From an uncultured Acidimicrobiales bacterium (GTDB lineage: Bacteria > Actinomycetota > Acidimicrobiia > Acidimicrobiales > SZUA-35), in assembly GCA_937958015.1 (NCBI GenBank), contig CALGOA010000104.1, positions 1 to 44,658 on the forward strand: a DNA stretch of 44,658 bases, read 5' to 3'. This document shows positions 1 to 8,012 of the stretch, one piece after another. The first letter of the stretch is position 1. Every line of letters begins with the position of its first letter. The position numbers and the translations under genes are program-made. The notes beneath the pieces were generated by a model. It was not told where the DNA came from, ran no database searches, and saw only the letters and a list, made by a program, of their open reading frames with translations.

Positions 1-843
1 GCTCGATGTCTTCGCGTACAGGTTGCTAGGAGCAGGGCGATTCTGGTTTCGCCAGTAACCCGAGGACCGGGCGGCGCTGAAGTTCGAGACCTGCGTCTGG
101 TTCAACAGCAGTTGGTCGATCACCGAGTTGGCGCCCGAATAGACCAGCGCCGGGGTTCCGAAACCGCTGAGGAACGAGATGTCGGTGGAACGCCCGGACC
201 GAACCGGGCCAACCGTTGATTCGTTGCTGTGGAAGACTGCGGCCAACCGGGTGATACCGAATTCGACCTCTTCCTCGATCACGATGTCGGCCCTGTTCAG
301 ACCGGTCTGGGGACGGGCCCTCGAACTGTTGTCGATCTTCACCACGATCGCCGGACGATTCGGCGAGGAACCAGCTGTGCCTCGAAGCGGCAGGGTGCCA
401 GCCTGTGTCGTCGGTTTCGCAACGGGCGAGTTGGCAAGCACCTGGTCGAGGCCGTAGGTGCCGAGAACACCCCGATAGAGACTGGACGGTTGCTGGGGCG
501 AACCGCCCGGTTGTGTCACTGCGGGAGCGCCGCCGCCACTCGAACCGGAACTGGAGCCTCCGCCGGACCCAGAGGACACGGTGGTCGGCGCCGTCGTGGT
601 GGGCGGGGCGGTGGTGTCGGGTGGGCCATACCACTCGCCGTAAAAGGCGGTGGGTTCGAATTCGGTGGCCCACGAGTCGGTGACCGTGCGTGGTGTCATC
701 GTCGTTTCGGGCGGCTCGGCTGTGGTGGTCGTCGTCTCCTCAAGCAGTGCCAAAGATGACGGAGCGGGCGCCGCATCGGAGCCGGCCGAGCAGGATGCCG
801 CCAGCAGGCATACGGACGCGAGAGAACCGAGGTAAGCCTTCAC
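1..843 (-). CDS. DUF3048 (YerB-like) domain lipoprotein, C-terminus outside window
   Basis: Secreted protein of unknown biochemical function; the DUF3048/YerB family is mostly lipoprotein or envelope-associated. The frame is open for 281 codons from a GTG at 843 and runs off the left edge. Residues 1-18 form a short signal sequence ending in LLAASC, a slightly atypical lipobox (Ala at -3) with the acceptor at Cys18. A Thr/Pro- then Ser/Gly-rich linker spans about 37-112. From about residue 163 the sequence reads NRPAIVVKIDN, GLNRADIVIEEE, GITRLAAVFHS and GPVRSGR, the hallmark of the DUF3048 N-terminal domain. No clear Shine-Dalgarno precedes the GTG. Family assignment is fairly sure; lipidation is inferred. 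Confidence 0.85.
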   Translation of the reverse strand, partial: MKAYLGSLASVCLLAASCSAGSDAAPAPSSLALLEETTTTTAEPPETTMTPRTVTDSWATEFEPTAFYGEWYGPPDTTAPPTTTAPTTVSSGSGGGSSSGSSGGGAPAVTQPGGSPQQPSSLYRGVLGTYGLDQVLANSPVAKPTTQAGTLPLRGTAGSSPNRPAIVVKIDNSSRARPQTGLNRADIVIEEEVEFGITRLAAVFHSNESTVGPVRSGRSTDISFLSGFGTPALVYSGANSVIDQLLLNQTQVSNFSAARSSGYWRNQNRPAPSNLYAKTSS

Positions 844-882
844 CCCGTACCCGTCGGCAGGCCAGCTGAATGATCAAGCTGC

Positions 883-888
883 TAGGAT
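883..888 (+). promoter_or_regulatory. possible -10 box of tRNA-Gly gene
   Basis: TAGGAT ends 10 bases before the mature tRNA 5' end, suitable for a short precursor. No convincing -35 is visible, so this is tentative. Confidence 0.3.
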
Positions 889-898
889 CGGCCCTCCT

Positions 899-972
899 GC
901 GGGTGTAGTTCAATGGTAGAACGGCAGCTTCCCAAGCTGCATACGGGAGTTCGATTCTCCTCACCCGCTCCA
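899..972 (+). tRNA. tRNA-Gly(CCC), reads GGG
   Basis: Full cloverleaf: acceptor arms GCGGGTG/CACCCGC, D-arm with TAGTTCAATGGTAGA, anticodon stem GCAGC/GCTGC enclosing loop TTCCCAA (anticodon CCC), T-arm GGGAG-TTCGATT-CTCCT region, U discriminator and an encoded CCA at 970-972. It is single and flanked by the divergent lipoprotein gene and a set of stem-loops. Confidence 0.95.
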
Positions 973-999
973 AGCGAAAGCCCGATGCGGATCGAGCCC

Positions 1000-1074
1000 G
1001 ACCCATCAACGGGTCCGAGCCCTTCCACACCGATCCCGCACCCACGTGCGGATGAAGCCAAGCCCGCACGCGGG
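1000..1074 (+). terminator. cluster of three short stem-loops downstream of tRNA-Gly
   Basis: Three GC-rich hairpins follow the tRNA: GACCC/GGGTC (1000-1015), CCGCAC/GTGCGG with CCAC loop (1036-1051) and CCCGC/GCGGG (1063-1074). No U-tract is present, so a role in termination or 3' processing is only inferred from position. Confidence 0.3.
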
Positions 1075-1099
1075 TCCGAGGACATCCGGAAGCGACGTC

Positions 1100-1141
1100 T
1101 TGACAGCTGCCATAAGCGCCAGTTAATCATTAGCCATGGCT
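1100..1141 (+). promoter_or_regulatory. promoter with overlapping palindrome for ArsR gene
   Basis: TTGACA (1100-1105), a 17-base spacer and TTAATC (1123-1128) lie 7 bases before the ATG at 1136, so the transcript would be leaderless or nearly so. AGCCATGGCT (1132-1141) is a perfect 10-bp palindrome across the start codon, within an imperfect 18-bp palindrome, and could be the ArsR operator. Confidence 0.5.
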
Positions 1142-1447
1142 TATGAGAGCGCAGCACTGGATGTGTTGCACGATCCGACCCGGAGGCACGTGCTGGAGCT
1201 GCTTCGTAATGGCGAGCAGAGCGTGCGAGAACTCACCGATCAGACCACCGTCAGCCAGCCGGCCGTCTCCCAACACCTCCGAATCCTGAAAGAGGCCGGT
1301 TTGGTGACATGGCGCCCGGTTGGCGCCCGGCATCTCTATCGGGTGGATCCCAACGGACTCGCAGGGGTCCGAGCCTGGGTCGATTCGTTCTGGGACGACG
1401 CTCTCACCGCCTTCACCAACTACGCCACGAGCGAGGAATCAGAATGA
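1136..1447 (+). CDS. ArsR/SmtB-family winged-helix regulator
   Basis: A 103-residue DNA-binding repressor of ArsR fold. It starts with LDVLHDPTRRHVLELL, then the helix-turn-helix region SVRELTDQTTVSQPAVSQHLRIL at about residues 30-54 and a wing around 58-70 (VTWRPVGARHLYRV). No metal-binding cysteine pair (CxC) is present, so it is probably not a metal sensor; members of this type usually sit next to SRPBCC proteins, as here. The stop overlaps the start of the downstream SRPBCC gene in ATGA (1444-1447), indicating translational coupling. Its promoter region holds a palindrome across the start codon, consistent with autoregulation. Confidence 0.9.
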   Translation: MAYESAALDVLHDPTRRHVLELLRNGEQSVRELTDQTTVSQPAVSQHLRILKEAGLVTWRPVGARHLYRVDPNGLAGVRAWVDSFWDDALTAFTNYATSEESE

Positions 1448-2385
1448 CGACACAACCCGATACCGCCGAGAACCTTCCGCCGGTGATGCGAGCCGCTTGG
1501 ATCGGCCAGGACCCAAAGGAGGCGTTCGAGATCTTCACCGATCGAATCGGTGCATGGTGGCCGCTCCCAACCCACGGAGTCTTCGGTGAGAAGTCAGCGG
1601 GCCTCGCCTTTCGAAACGAGCAACTGATCGAACACTCCGTGGAGGGCAACGAAGCGATCTGGGGCGAGGTCCAGGAATGGTCTCCACCGGATCGTCTGGT
1701 GTTCACGTGGCATCCAGGCCGTTCGGCTTCGACCGGTTCGAATGTCACGGTGACCTTCGAACCCGATACGAATGGCACCCGAATCGTCCTGCAGCACGAG
1801 GGGTGGGAGGTCTTCGGGAACGCCGCCGCCGAAACCCGCCGAAGCTACCTTGGCCCCAACGCCTGGGGATATGTGCTCGACCACTACGCCGATGCCACCG
1901 AATCACAACCGCAAACGTCACCACTCGACGACCTCGAAGCTGCCTACGAGGCGTTCTATACCGAAGCGGCTCAGGGTGGATTTGGGGAGCCCGAACCAGG
2001 TCAGTGGAGCGCCGAGCAGGTGGTTGCCCACGTCGCACTAAATGACGGAGTGATGATGGCCGTCTGCCAGTCCCTGGTTCACCAGAACGACGCCCGATTC
2101 GAGAACGACGCCGGTCAGTCTCCCGAGAATCTGCAGCGATGGATCGACTCGTGCGGGGACATGAACTCGCTGATCGACCGGGGCCGCCACGCTTCCCGGC
2201 AGTTCATGGCTGCGGTCAACCGACTGTCTGCCGAACAACGCATCACGCCCGTCCACTGTCGACTCCTCAGCGATGGGGAGGTCATGCTGGACGACGCTCG
2301 GCCGTGGGAATCGATTGCCGTCATGATCCAGACCGGCATGCACCTGCCCTCTCACACCGAGCAACTGCGCAGCCTGCGGCCCTAG
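1444..2385 (+). CDS. SRPBCC (AHSA1-type) protein fused to a DinB-like domain
   Basis: A 313-residue cytoplasmic two-domain protein. Residues about 12-145 have the AHSA1/SRPBCC pattern (AFEIFTDRIGAWWPL, VQEWSPPDRLVFTWHP, GTRIVLQHEGWEVFG), a hydrophobic-ligand-binding fold. Residues about 155-313 look DinB-like: WSAEQVVAHVALND and the C-terminal HLPSHTEQL supply histidines typical of the DinB metal site. The start is fixed by the ATGA overlap with the ArsR gene. ArsR-SRPBCC pairs are a common arrangement whose ligand is generally unknown; the added DinB domain suggests a thiol- or metal-dependent activity, which is inference. Confidence 0.8.
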   Translation: MTTQPDTAENLPPVMRAAWIGQDPKEAFEIFTDRIGAWWPLPTHGVFGEKSAGLAFRNEQLIEHSVEGNEAIWGEVQEWSPPDRLVFTWHPGRSASTGSNVTVTFEPDTNGTRIVLQHEGWEVFGNAAAETRRSYLGPNAWGYVLDHYADATESQPQTSPLDDLEAAYEAFYTEAAQGGFGEPEPGQWSAEQVVAHVALNDGVMMAVCQSLVHQNDARFENDAGQSPENLQRWIDSCGDMNSLIDRGRHASRQFMAAVNRLSAEQRITPVHCRLLSDGEVMLDDARPWESIAVMIQTGMHLPSHTEQLRSLRP

Positions 2386-2393
2386 CCGCTGCG

Positions 2394-3653
2394 TCAGCCG
2401 ACGAGTTCGTCGAGTGCGGCAATCGCACGGTCGACGTCGGCGTGTGAGGTGTAGTGGACTGCGGAGAGCCTCACCACTCCCCGCTCGGGATCGACATCGG
2501 CCCCCTTCAGCACCCGCCACGCGTAGTAGTGACCGGCGCTGGTCTGCACCCCACGCAGATTCAACTGATGCTGAAGCTCGGCGGGCTCCATCGACATGGG
2601 ACTGAAGGCGATCGTCGGGCATCGATGACCGGGAGCCGAGTCCAAAGAAGCTGGTCCAACGACTCGTACCGACTCATAACCCGACAGCGCTTCGAGCAGT
2701 CGGACCGTGAGTGAGTCCTCATGATCGCGCCACAGGCCAGAAACCCTTTCACAACTGGCTCGCAGTGATTCACCAGCCGCTCCACCGTGGTGCTGATCGA
2801 GAGCCAACACGTAGTCCAATGCGGCGTCCGCCGATGCCACCTGCGCATGATCGGGGCCGGCCGGGTTCATTCGCTTTCGCTCATCACCATCGTTGAAGAA
2901 GTGGCTCTGATTCGGTAGTTCCGCCATCAGCCTGCGCCGAATGACCATCAGTCCCTGATGCACCGAATACGTCTTGTACAGACTGAACAGATAGACGTCT
3001 GCCTCCAGCGCCGCAACGTCGGGAATCGTGTGGGGTGCGAACGAAACGCCGTCGACCACCACTCGGGCTCCCACGCCATGAGCAAGATCGCAGATGCGAC
3101 GAATCTCGTTTTCGGTGCCGATGATGTTCGACGCATGAGGCACCGTGACCAGTCGGGTTCTCTCGCTCAGCAGCGACTCGAACTGATCGACATCGAGCAA
3201 CCCAGTACTCGGGTCGGTCCTCCACTCGTGCACGGAACAGCCGCGTGACTCCGCCATGCGACGGGTTGCTCCGGTGTTGGCTTCATGGTCCTGGTTGGTG
3301 ACGATCACTTCGTCGCCGGCACCGAGCAACCCCTCGAAGGCCCGAGCGAGAACGTAGGTATTGGCTGTGGTCGACGGCCCGAGCACCACTTCGTCAGTTT
3401 CGACACCCAGTGCCTGGGCCCAACGTTCGTAGGACGAATCCATCCGCTCGCCGGCTTCCGTGGAGGAGCTGTACTCCGAGTACGGCTGCACCTTCAGACG
3501 GGTGTAGTAGTCGTTTAGTGCATCGATGGTCTGACGACAGGCGAACGACCCGCCCGCGTTCTCGAAGAACGACTGCTCGAGATTCTCCGGAACATCGAAG
3601 GCAGGAAACTGCGAACGGACGAAGTCGAGATCCAGAGGTGTCGAAAGACTCAT
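2394..3653 (-). CDS. cysteine desulfurase-like class V aminotransferase (VC1184 subfamily type)
   Basis: PLP enzyme of 419 residues, near the usual length for cysteine-desulfurase-like proteins. Visible cofactor residues are His123 (NQDHEAN, ring stacking), Asp201 (VVDGVSFAPH) and the Schiff-base Lys227 (SLYKTYSVHQG). N-terminal FFENAGGSFACRQTIDAL and the YSSSTEAGER segment match the VC1184-like subfamily. I see no catalytic Cys loop like that of IscS/SufS, so sulfur transfer is doubtful and the substrate is unknown. A TAGCGT hexamer 6 bases before the ATG suggests a leaderless message. The gene is monocistronic and tail-to-tail with the SRPBCC gene. Confidence 0.85.
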   Translation of the reverse strand: MSLSTPLDLDFVRSQFPAFDVPENLEQSFFENAGGSFACRQTIDALNDYYTRLKVQPYSEYSSSTEAGERMDSSYERWAQALGVETDEVVLGPSTTANTYVLARAFEGLLGAGDEVIVTNQDHEANTGATRRMAESRGCSVHEWRTDPSTGLLDVDQFESLLSERTRLVTVPHASNIIGTENEIRRICDLAHGVGARVVVDGVSFAPHTIPDVAALEADVYLFSLYKTYSVHQGLMVIRRRLMAELPNQSHFFNDGDERKRMNPAGPDHAQVASADAALDYVLALDQHHGGAAGESLRASCERVSGLWRDHEDSLTVRLLEALSGYESVRVVGPASLDSAPGHRCPTIAFSPMSMEPAELQHQLNLRGVQTSAGHYYAWRVLKGADVDPERGVVRLSAVHYTSHADVDRAIAALDELVG

Positions 3654-3659
3654 GAACCG

Positions 3660-3665
3660 ACGCTA
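3660..3665 (-). promoter_or_regulatory. -10 box, leaderless start (TAGCGT-N6-ATG)
   Basis: TAGCGT lies 6 bases before the ATG at 3653 of the class V aminotransferase gene; no Shine-Dalgarno is present. Confidence 0.6.
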
Positions 3666-3777
3666 GCGGTGGCAACGACCCGGGTCGAGATGGGTCGTCT
3701 ATGGATCGCCGGCGTCGTGCACTCTGGTCGATGCACGGTGGTGAGCGCCCGTCGGACTCGGAGTAGCCTCAGCAGCG

Positions 3778-5193
3778 ATGACCCCTGAAGAGTTCCGAAC
3801 CGCAGGACACCAGCTGATCGACTGGATCGCTGATCGCAGATCCGACGTGGAGAACCTCCCGGTGTTGGCTCAGGTCTCGCCCGGCCAGGTGCGCCGGTCA
3901 TTCGAGATCGACGCACCGTCCGAAACGGTCGACTTCGCCACCCTGCTCAGCGAGCTTGATACATCCGTCGTTCCCGGCGTCACGCAGGTTCAGCATCCCA
4001 TGCACTTCGGTTGGTTCCCTTCGAACGCCGCGTTGTCGTCGGTGCTCGGGGATATCGCGTCATCCGGGATCGGCTCGCTCGGCATCTCCTGGGAGAGCAG
4101 CCCCGCTCTCACCGAGGTGGAGGAGGTTGTCTGCGATTGGATGCGGCAGCTGGTGGGACTCTCCGATCAGTGGCGGGGAACGATTCAGGACACAGCGTCG
4201 AGCGCGTGCCTGGTGGCCATGCTCGTCGCCCGCGAACGAGCGACCGATCTAGCGCAGAACGCCGGCGGCACCCAATCTCTGACCAAACCTCTCGTCGTCT
4301 ACTCCACCGAGCAGGCCCACTCGTCGGTGGCCAAGGCGGCGCTACTCGCCGGGTTCGGTTGGGACAACGTACGCATGGTCGCAGTCGATCCGGCCACCTA
4401 TGCGATGCGCCCCGATGCATTGCGTAGCGCCATCGAGACCGACATCGGCGAAGGTCGAACCCCGGCTGCGATCGTTGCCGGCGTCGGCACGACGGGCACC
4501 ACGGCGATGGACCCCGTCAGCCGGATCGTCGAGATCGCACAGGCCAACGACATCTTCGTACACGTCGACGCGGCGATGGCAGGGTCCGCGATGCTTCTGC
4601 CCGAGTGTCGGCACCTGTGGGACGGCGTCGAGCGCGCCGACTCCATCTCGTGGAACCCGCACAAGTGGATGGGAACCATCCTCGACACATCACTGTTCTA
4701 CATGCGCGACATCCAGCTGCTCGAACGAGTGATGTCGACGAGCCCGAGCTTCCTCCGCTCGACCGCCGACGGTTCGGTGACCCAGTACCGAGACTGGGGG
4801 ATCCCACTCGGTCGTCGATTCCGCTCCCTCAAGCTTCTCTTCCAGCTGCGCCTCGACGGCATCGAGGAGACCCGCACCCGCCTACGCCGTGACATCGCAA
4901 ACGCACAATGGCTGGAAGCGCAGGTCGACGCCACTGACAACTGGGAAGTCTGCGCACCGGTTGCCCTACAGACCGTCTGCGTCCGACACCGGCCGGATGG
5001 ATTGGACGGGGAGGAACTCGATCAGCACACGCTCGCATGGGTCCGATCCATCAACGAGTCGGGTGCGGCATTCCTCACCCCGTCGATACTGGACGGTCGA
5101 TGGATGGCTCGGGTCTCGATCGGCGTCCTCGGAACCGAACGCCAACACGTTGAGCGCCTCTGGCATTTGATGCGAATCACCGCTAGTCACTAA
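3778..5193 (+). CDS. PLP-dependent group II amino-acid decarboxylase (aromatic-L-amino-acid decarboxylase-like)
   Basis: A 471-residue enzyme that would decarboxylate an amino acid, probably aromatic, to the amine. Cofactor residues are His181 (STEQAHSSVAKA), Asp264 (FVHVDAAMAGSA) and Lys296 (SWNPHKWMGT), all in canonical spacing for the group II family; the length matches AADC (about 470-480). N-terminal MTPEEFRTAGHQLIDWIADR is typical of this clade. Substrate choice between Phe, Tyr, Trp and DOPA cannot be read from the sequence. TAGCCT sits 8 bases before the ATG. Its 3' end overlaps the convergent nitrilase gene by 11 bp. Confidence 0.92.
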   Translation: MTPEEFRTAGHQLIDWIADRRSDVENLPVLAQVSPGQVRRSFEIDAPSETVDFATLLSELDTSVVPGVTQVQHPMHFGWFPSNAALSSVLGDIASSGIGSLGISWESSPALTEVEEVVCDWMRQLVGLSDQWRGTIQDTASSACLVAMLVARERATDLAQNAGGTQSLTKPLVVYSTEQAHSSVAKAALLAGFGWDNVRMVAVDPATYAMRPDALRSAIETDIGEGRTPAAIVAGVGTTGTTAMDPVSRIVEIAQANDIFVHVDAAMAGSAMLLPECRHLWDGVERADSISWNPHKWMGTILDTSLFYMRDIQLLERVMSTSPSFLRSTADGSVTQYRDWGIPLGRRFRSLKLLFQLRLDGIEETRTRLRRDIANAQWLEAQVDATDNWEVCAPVALQTVCVRHRPDGLDGEELDQHTLAWVRSINESGAAFLTPSILDGRWMARVSIGVLGTERQHVERLWHLMRITASH

Positions 5194-6112
5194 ACACGGC
5201 AGGGCCTCGTCGAGTTCGATCGACCGAGAGCTGAAGCACATCGGGCCGGCTGTAGTGGCCGACCGGATCAAAGTTGTGACGGGCCTCGCGCACCAACGCC
5301 AGGTCGAGGTCGGCATAGATGATGCATTCATCGTGGGGTTCGGCCTGGGCCAGAATCGAACCGTCCGGAGCAACGATGACCGACCCGCCGCTGGCGTACC
5401 GGCTATGAGCGTCCAACATTTCTTTCCTCAGCGGGAAGTCCTCGGGCAGGTGTTCATCTCGCAACACCGCCCCGGAGCTCACGACGAACAGTCGACCTTC
5501 CATGGCGACGAACCGGCTGATGTCGTGACTCACCGCTGGAGAACCTGGCCACGTTGCCACATGCACCTGTGGGCCCTGCGCATACATCGCCGTTCTTGCC
5601 AAAGGCATCCAGTTCTCCCAGCAGTTCAAGCCGCTCACCTTGGTGTCTCCGAACTCGTGAGCCACCAGTCCGGCACCGTCTCCATCCGCCCACATCAACC
5701 GCTCGCCGTAGGTCGGTTTCAGTTTCCTGTGCACGCCGACGATTCCCCGCTCAGGGTGGATCGCCACCAGTGAGCAGTAGATCGACGAGCCCGAAGTGCT
5801 CCGCTCGGCGATCCCCAGGTAGGTGAACAGACCAAGGGCGGCCGACGACTCCACCACCTCATCCAGGTCACCTCGCTCAACATCGACCGAAGCGTCCAGG
5901 TACTGCGCCCACGCCGCCTTCTGGTCGGGATGATCGAAGTACGACGCGTGCGTGAAGTCGGCCCACGAGGGATAACCGGGCACGAAGGTCTCAGGGAAAG
6001 CGATCAGCTCCGCCCCGCCCGCCGATGCCTCCGCCATCGAGTCCAAAACGACACCGAGCGTGCCGTCACGATCGAGAAAGACAGGGGGACGTTGCACCGA
6101 CGCGACTCGCAT
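5183..6112 (-). CDS. nitrilase-superfamily carbon-nitrogen hydrolase (nitrilase type)
   Basis: A 309-residue thiol hydrolase converting a nitrile, or possibly an amide, to the acid. The catalytic triad is visible: Glu41 (AFPETFVPGYP), Lys130 (HRKLKPTYGER) and Cys164 (GLNCWENWMP). The CWENWMP context and PTYGER favour true nitrilases over amidases. I chose the ATG at 6112 because TACCCT lies 7 bases upstream, matching the leaderless pattern of the window; an in-frame ATG at 6163 would add 17 residues overlapping the degraded repeat gene. Convergent with the decarboxylase gene (11-bp overlap); a shared aromatic-amine/nitrile pathway is possible but unproven. Confidence 0.88.
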   Translation of the reverse strand: MRVASVQRPPVFLDRDGTLGVVLDSMAEASAGGAELIAFPETFVPGYPSWADFTHASYFDHPDQKAAWAQYLDASVDVERGDLDEVVESSAALGLFTYLGIAERSTSGSSIYCSLVAIHPERGIVGVHRKLKPTYGERLMWADGDGAGLVAHEFGDTKVSGLNCWENWMPLARTAMYAQGPQVHVATWPGSPAVSHDISRFVAMEGRLFVVSSGAVLRDEHLPEDFPLRKEMLDAHSRYASGGSVIVAPDGSILAQAEPHDECIIYADLDLALVREARHNFDPVGHYSRPDVLQLSVDRTRRGPAVFSD

Positions 6113-6726
6113 CTCGATGAGGGTAGTGCCGAGCGCAAAACCGGTTCCATCGACACCATCCAATGCCCGCGATCAAGGAGGCGGCGCCGTCGAGACAGCC
6201 CACGTGGAGGGCATCGATCTGTTCGCTACCGAAACCGTGATCATCGCCATCCCAGAACGGAGCGAAAGATCCCGAGGTCTCCGCTCCCGGTACGCTGGCA
6301 AAGGTCACGATGTCATCGCCATCGCCCCTGAGCCCCGGAACGCTGAAACCACCGAGGGATGAGAGGAAAACGTCGCCGTCGGCCAACGAGGCGCCTGCGA
6401 TGTCAGCGCTGGCGAAGCCGACGTCACTCGCCGCCAAACCCGACGGTGTCACCGTCGAGGAACAGCGAGATCGTTCCGGAGGCGACATTGCCATCGGCAC
6501 CGGTGAAGACGAATACGTCGTCCCCGTCTCCGTCCAACGCCGGCGCATCGAAGCCGTTGAGTCCGGCTGCGAACAGTTCGCCGGTGGCGTTGTTCAACCA
6601 GGCGCCGCTGATGTCGTCGTCGTCAAGTCCGATATCGGAACCATCCAGCTGCACCGAGAACGAACCGGCGGAGACCCGAGGATCATCATCCATCTGTCTC
6701 GAGCTGTCGCTCACAAACCCATCCAT
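6066..6726 (-). pseudogene. frameshifted Asp/Gly-rich repeat protein fragment
   Basis: Two consecutive repeats of a secreted-type motif lie in two frames. Repeat 1 (ATG at 6726 to TGA at 6424) reads VQLDGSDIGLDDDDISG, GLNGFDAPALDGDGDDVFVFT, ISLFLDGDTVGF. Repeat 2 continues only after a frame change near 6435: SDVGFASADIAG, LSSLGGFSVPGLRGDGDDIVTF, FWDGDDHGFGSEQIDALHV. Removing one G from a GGG run restores a single frame, so a one-base insertion (real or sequencing) explains it. No signal peptide is found at the N-terminus and the last 40 or so residues before the stop at 6066 overlap the nitrilase start, so the gene looks truncated at both ends. Similar DGSDVGL-type repeats occur in bacterial surface proteins; function unknown. 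Confidence 0.65.
6120..6125 (-). promoter_or_regulatory. -10 box, leaderless start (TACCCT-N7-ATG)
   Basis: TACCCT precedes the nitrilase ATG (6112) by 7 bases and supports that start over the longer frame. Confidence 0.45.
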
Positions 6727-6836
6727 CCGAAACTCAAGCGCTCCTGGCGCATGTGTCGACCTCGCCCGGCGTCAGGGTAGTCCTACCAGTTTGGGAGACC
6801 AGCACGATAAACGAGCTAAGCTCGCCCGCGGTCACC

Positions 6837-6843
6837 GAAGGAG
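6837..6843 (+). promoter_or_regulatory. ribosome binding site deciding a TTG start
   Basis: GAAGGAG lies 7 bases before TTG 6851, the point where homology-like MBL sequence begins. Confidence 0.7.
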
Positions 6844-6850
6844 CGATCGA

Positions 6851-7690
6851 TTGCTAATCAACTTCCTGGGTACACGAGGCTCCATTCCCTCCGGCGGGGC
6901 CGAGTTCACCCGGTACGGCGGCAACACCTCGTGTGTTGCGATCGGCCATGACAACGAACGGCCGTCGCTGATTCTGGACGCCGGTTCGGGTCTCGCGGCA
7001 GCGGACTGGGTCATGGGCGACGAGCCGTTTCGCGGAACGATTCTGTTGACCCATCTCCACTGGGATCACGTCCTCGGCCTCCCATTCTTTCGGCAAGGCG
7101 ACCGGGAGGGCAGTTCGGTCTCACTTCTGTTTCCGGAACAGCCGGACTCCGACACGGTTCTAGACCGGTTCTTCTCACCGCCACTCTTCCCGGTGAACAT
7201 CCAGGAACTACGCGGAAATTGGACCACCGGTGCAATCGAATCCGGCGAACATGACGTCGAGGGGTTCGCAGTGACCTTGATAGAGATCCCCCACAAGGGG
7301 GGTCGAACCTTCGGGTTTCGCATCGCTGACTCCACCGGGTCGGTGGCGTACATGCCCGACCACAGTCCCACGTTCTACGGGCCCGGTCCGCACGGTGACG
7401 GCGCTCACCACCCGGCCGCTCTCGAACTTGCCCGTGACGTCGACCTCCTGATTCACGACTCACAATTCACCAGGGACGAATTCTCCAGCCGGTCCGAGTG
7501 GGGACACTGTGTCTGGACCTACCCGATCGGATTGGCCGAAGCGGCGGGCGTCGAACGGACCGCCCTCTTCCATCACGACCCGTTCCGCACCGATGCCGAG
7601 TTGGACTCGATGTCCGAGATGCTCGACTCACCAGCAGCATTCTTCGCTCAGGAGCGAACGACCATTCAGGTGGGAACGTCCAAGGGCTGA
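6851..7690 (+). CDS. metallo-beta-lactamase-fold hydrolase
   Basis: A 279-residue cytoplasmic metallohydrolase. The binuclear zinc motif THLHWDHV gives His68, His70, Asp72 and His73; later ligands are plausible in YMPDHSPTF and LIHDSQF. The N-terminus LINFLGTRGSIP with RYGGNTSCV is characteristic of an MBL branch often annotated as phosphodiesterase or RNase Z-like. The start is a TTG at 6851 preceded by GAAGGAG with 7-base spacing; a longer upstream frame has no coding character. Substrate unknown. Confidence 0.88.
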   Translation: MLINFLGTRGSIPSGGAEFTRYGGNTSCVAIGHDNERPSLILDAGSGLAAADWVMGDEPFRGTILLTHLHWDHVLGLPFFRQGDREGSSVSLLFPEQPDSDTVLDRFFSPPLFPVNIQELRGNWTTGAIESGEHDVEGFAVTLIEIPHKGGRTFGFRIADSTGSVAYMPDHSPTFYGPGPHGDGAHHPAALELARDVDLLIHDSQFTRDEFSSRSEWGHCVWTYPIGLAEAAGVERTALFHHDPFRTDAELDSMSEMLDSPAAFFAQERTTIQVGTSKG

Positions 7691-8012
7691 GCCGATCAAC
7701 CCCCGAATGAGGGGATCTGCACGCCGGGCACGTCGACGACGTCATCGACGTCCACCGGCTCCGGAAGTGTCGGCGGCGGCGCCGAAACCGAAGGTACCGG
7801 GATATCGGGCAGGGTGACGTCGGGATCCGTCGGAGGCGGTGTGGCGCCCGGAGCGATCGCCGAGCGGGTCATCCTTCGTTCCGATGTTCGATGATGCCGT
7901 ACAACGTGATCGTTCCTGAACCCGACGTCCACACCGCCCCTGCGGCGTCAACCGAGACGTCGACGCTGACCGTCGTGGGTGTAACTACTTCTCGCGCTTC
8001 TGGCGGCCAGGC
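7691..8012 (-). other. 322-bp region with two short coding-like frames, no confident gene
   Basis: Read on the minus strand, an ATG at 7869 opens a 57-codon Pro/Val-rich frame ending VQIPSFGG at 7696. It overlaps by ATGA the end of another open stretch (TTVSVDVSVDAAGAVWTSG ... GIIEHRNEG) that has no start codon and is in frame with the TAG ending the DUF3445 gene at 8013. GC-rich third positions make both look coding, so this may be a decayed or frameshifted small gene or the remains of a longer DUF3445 tail. No confident product. Confidence 0.35.
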
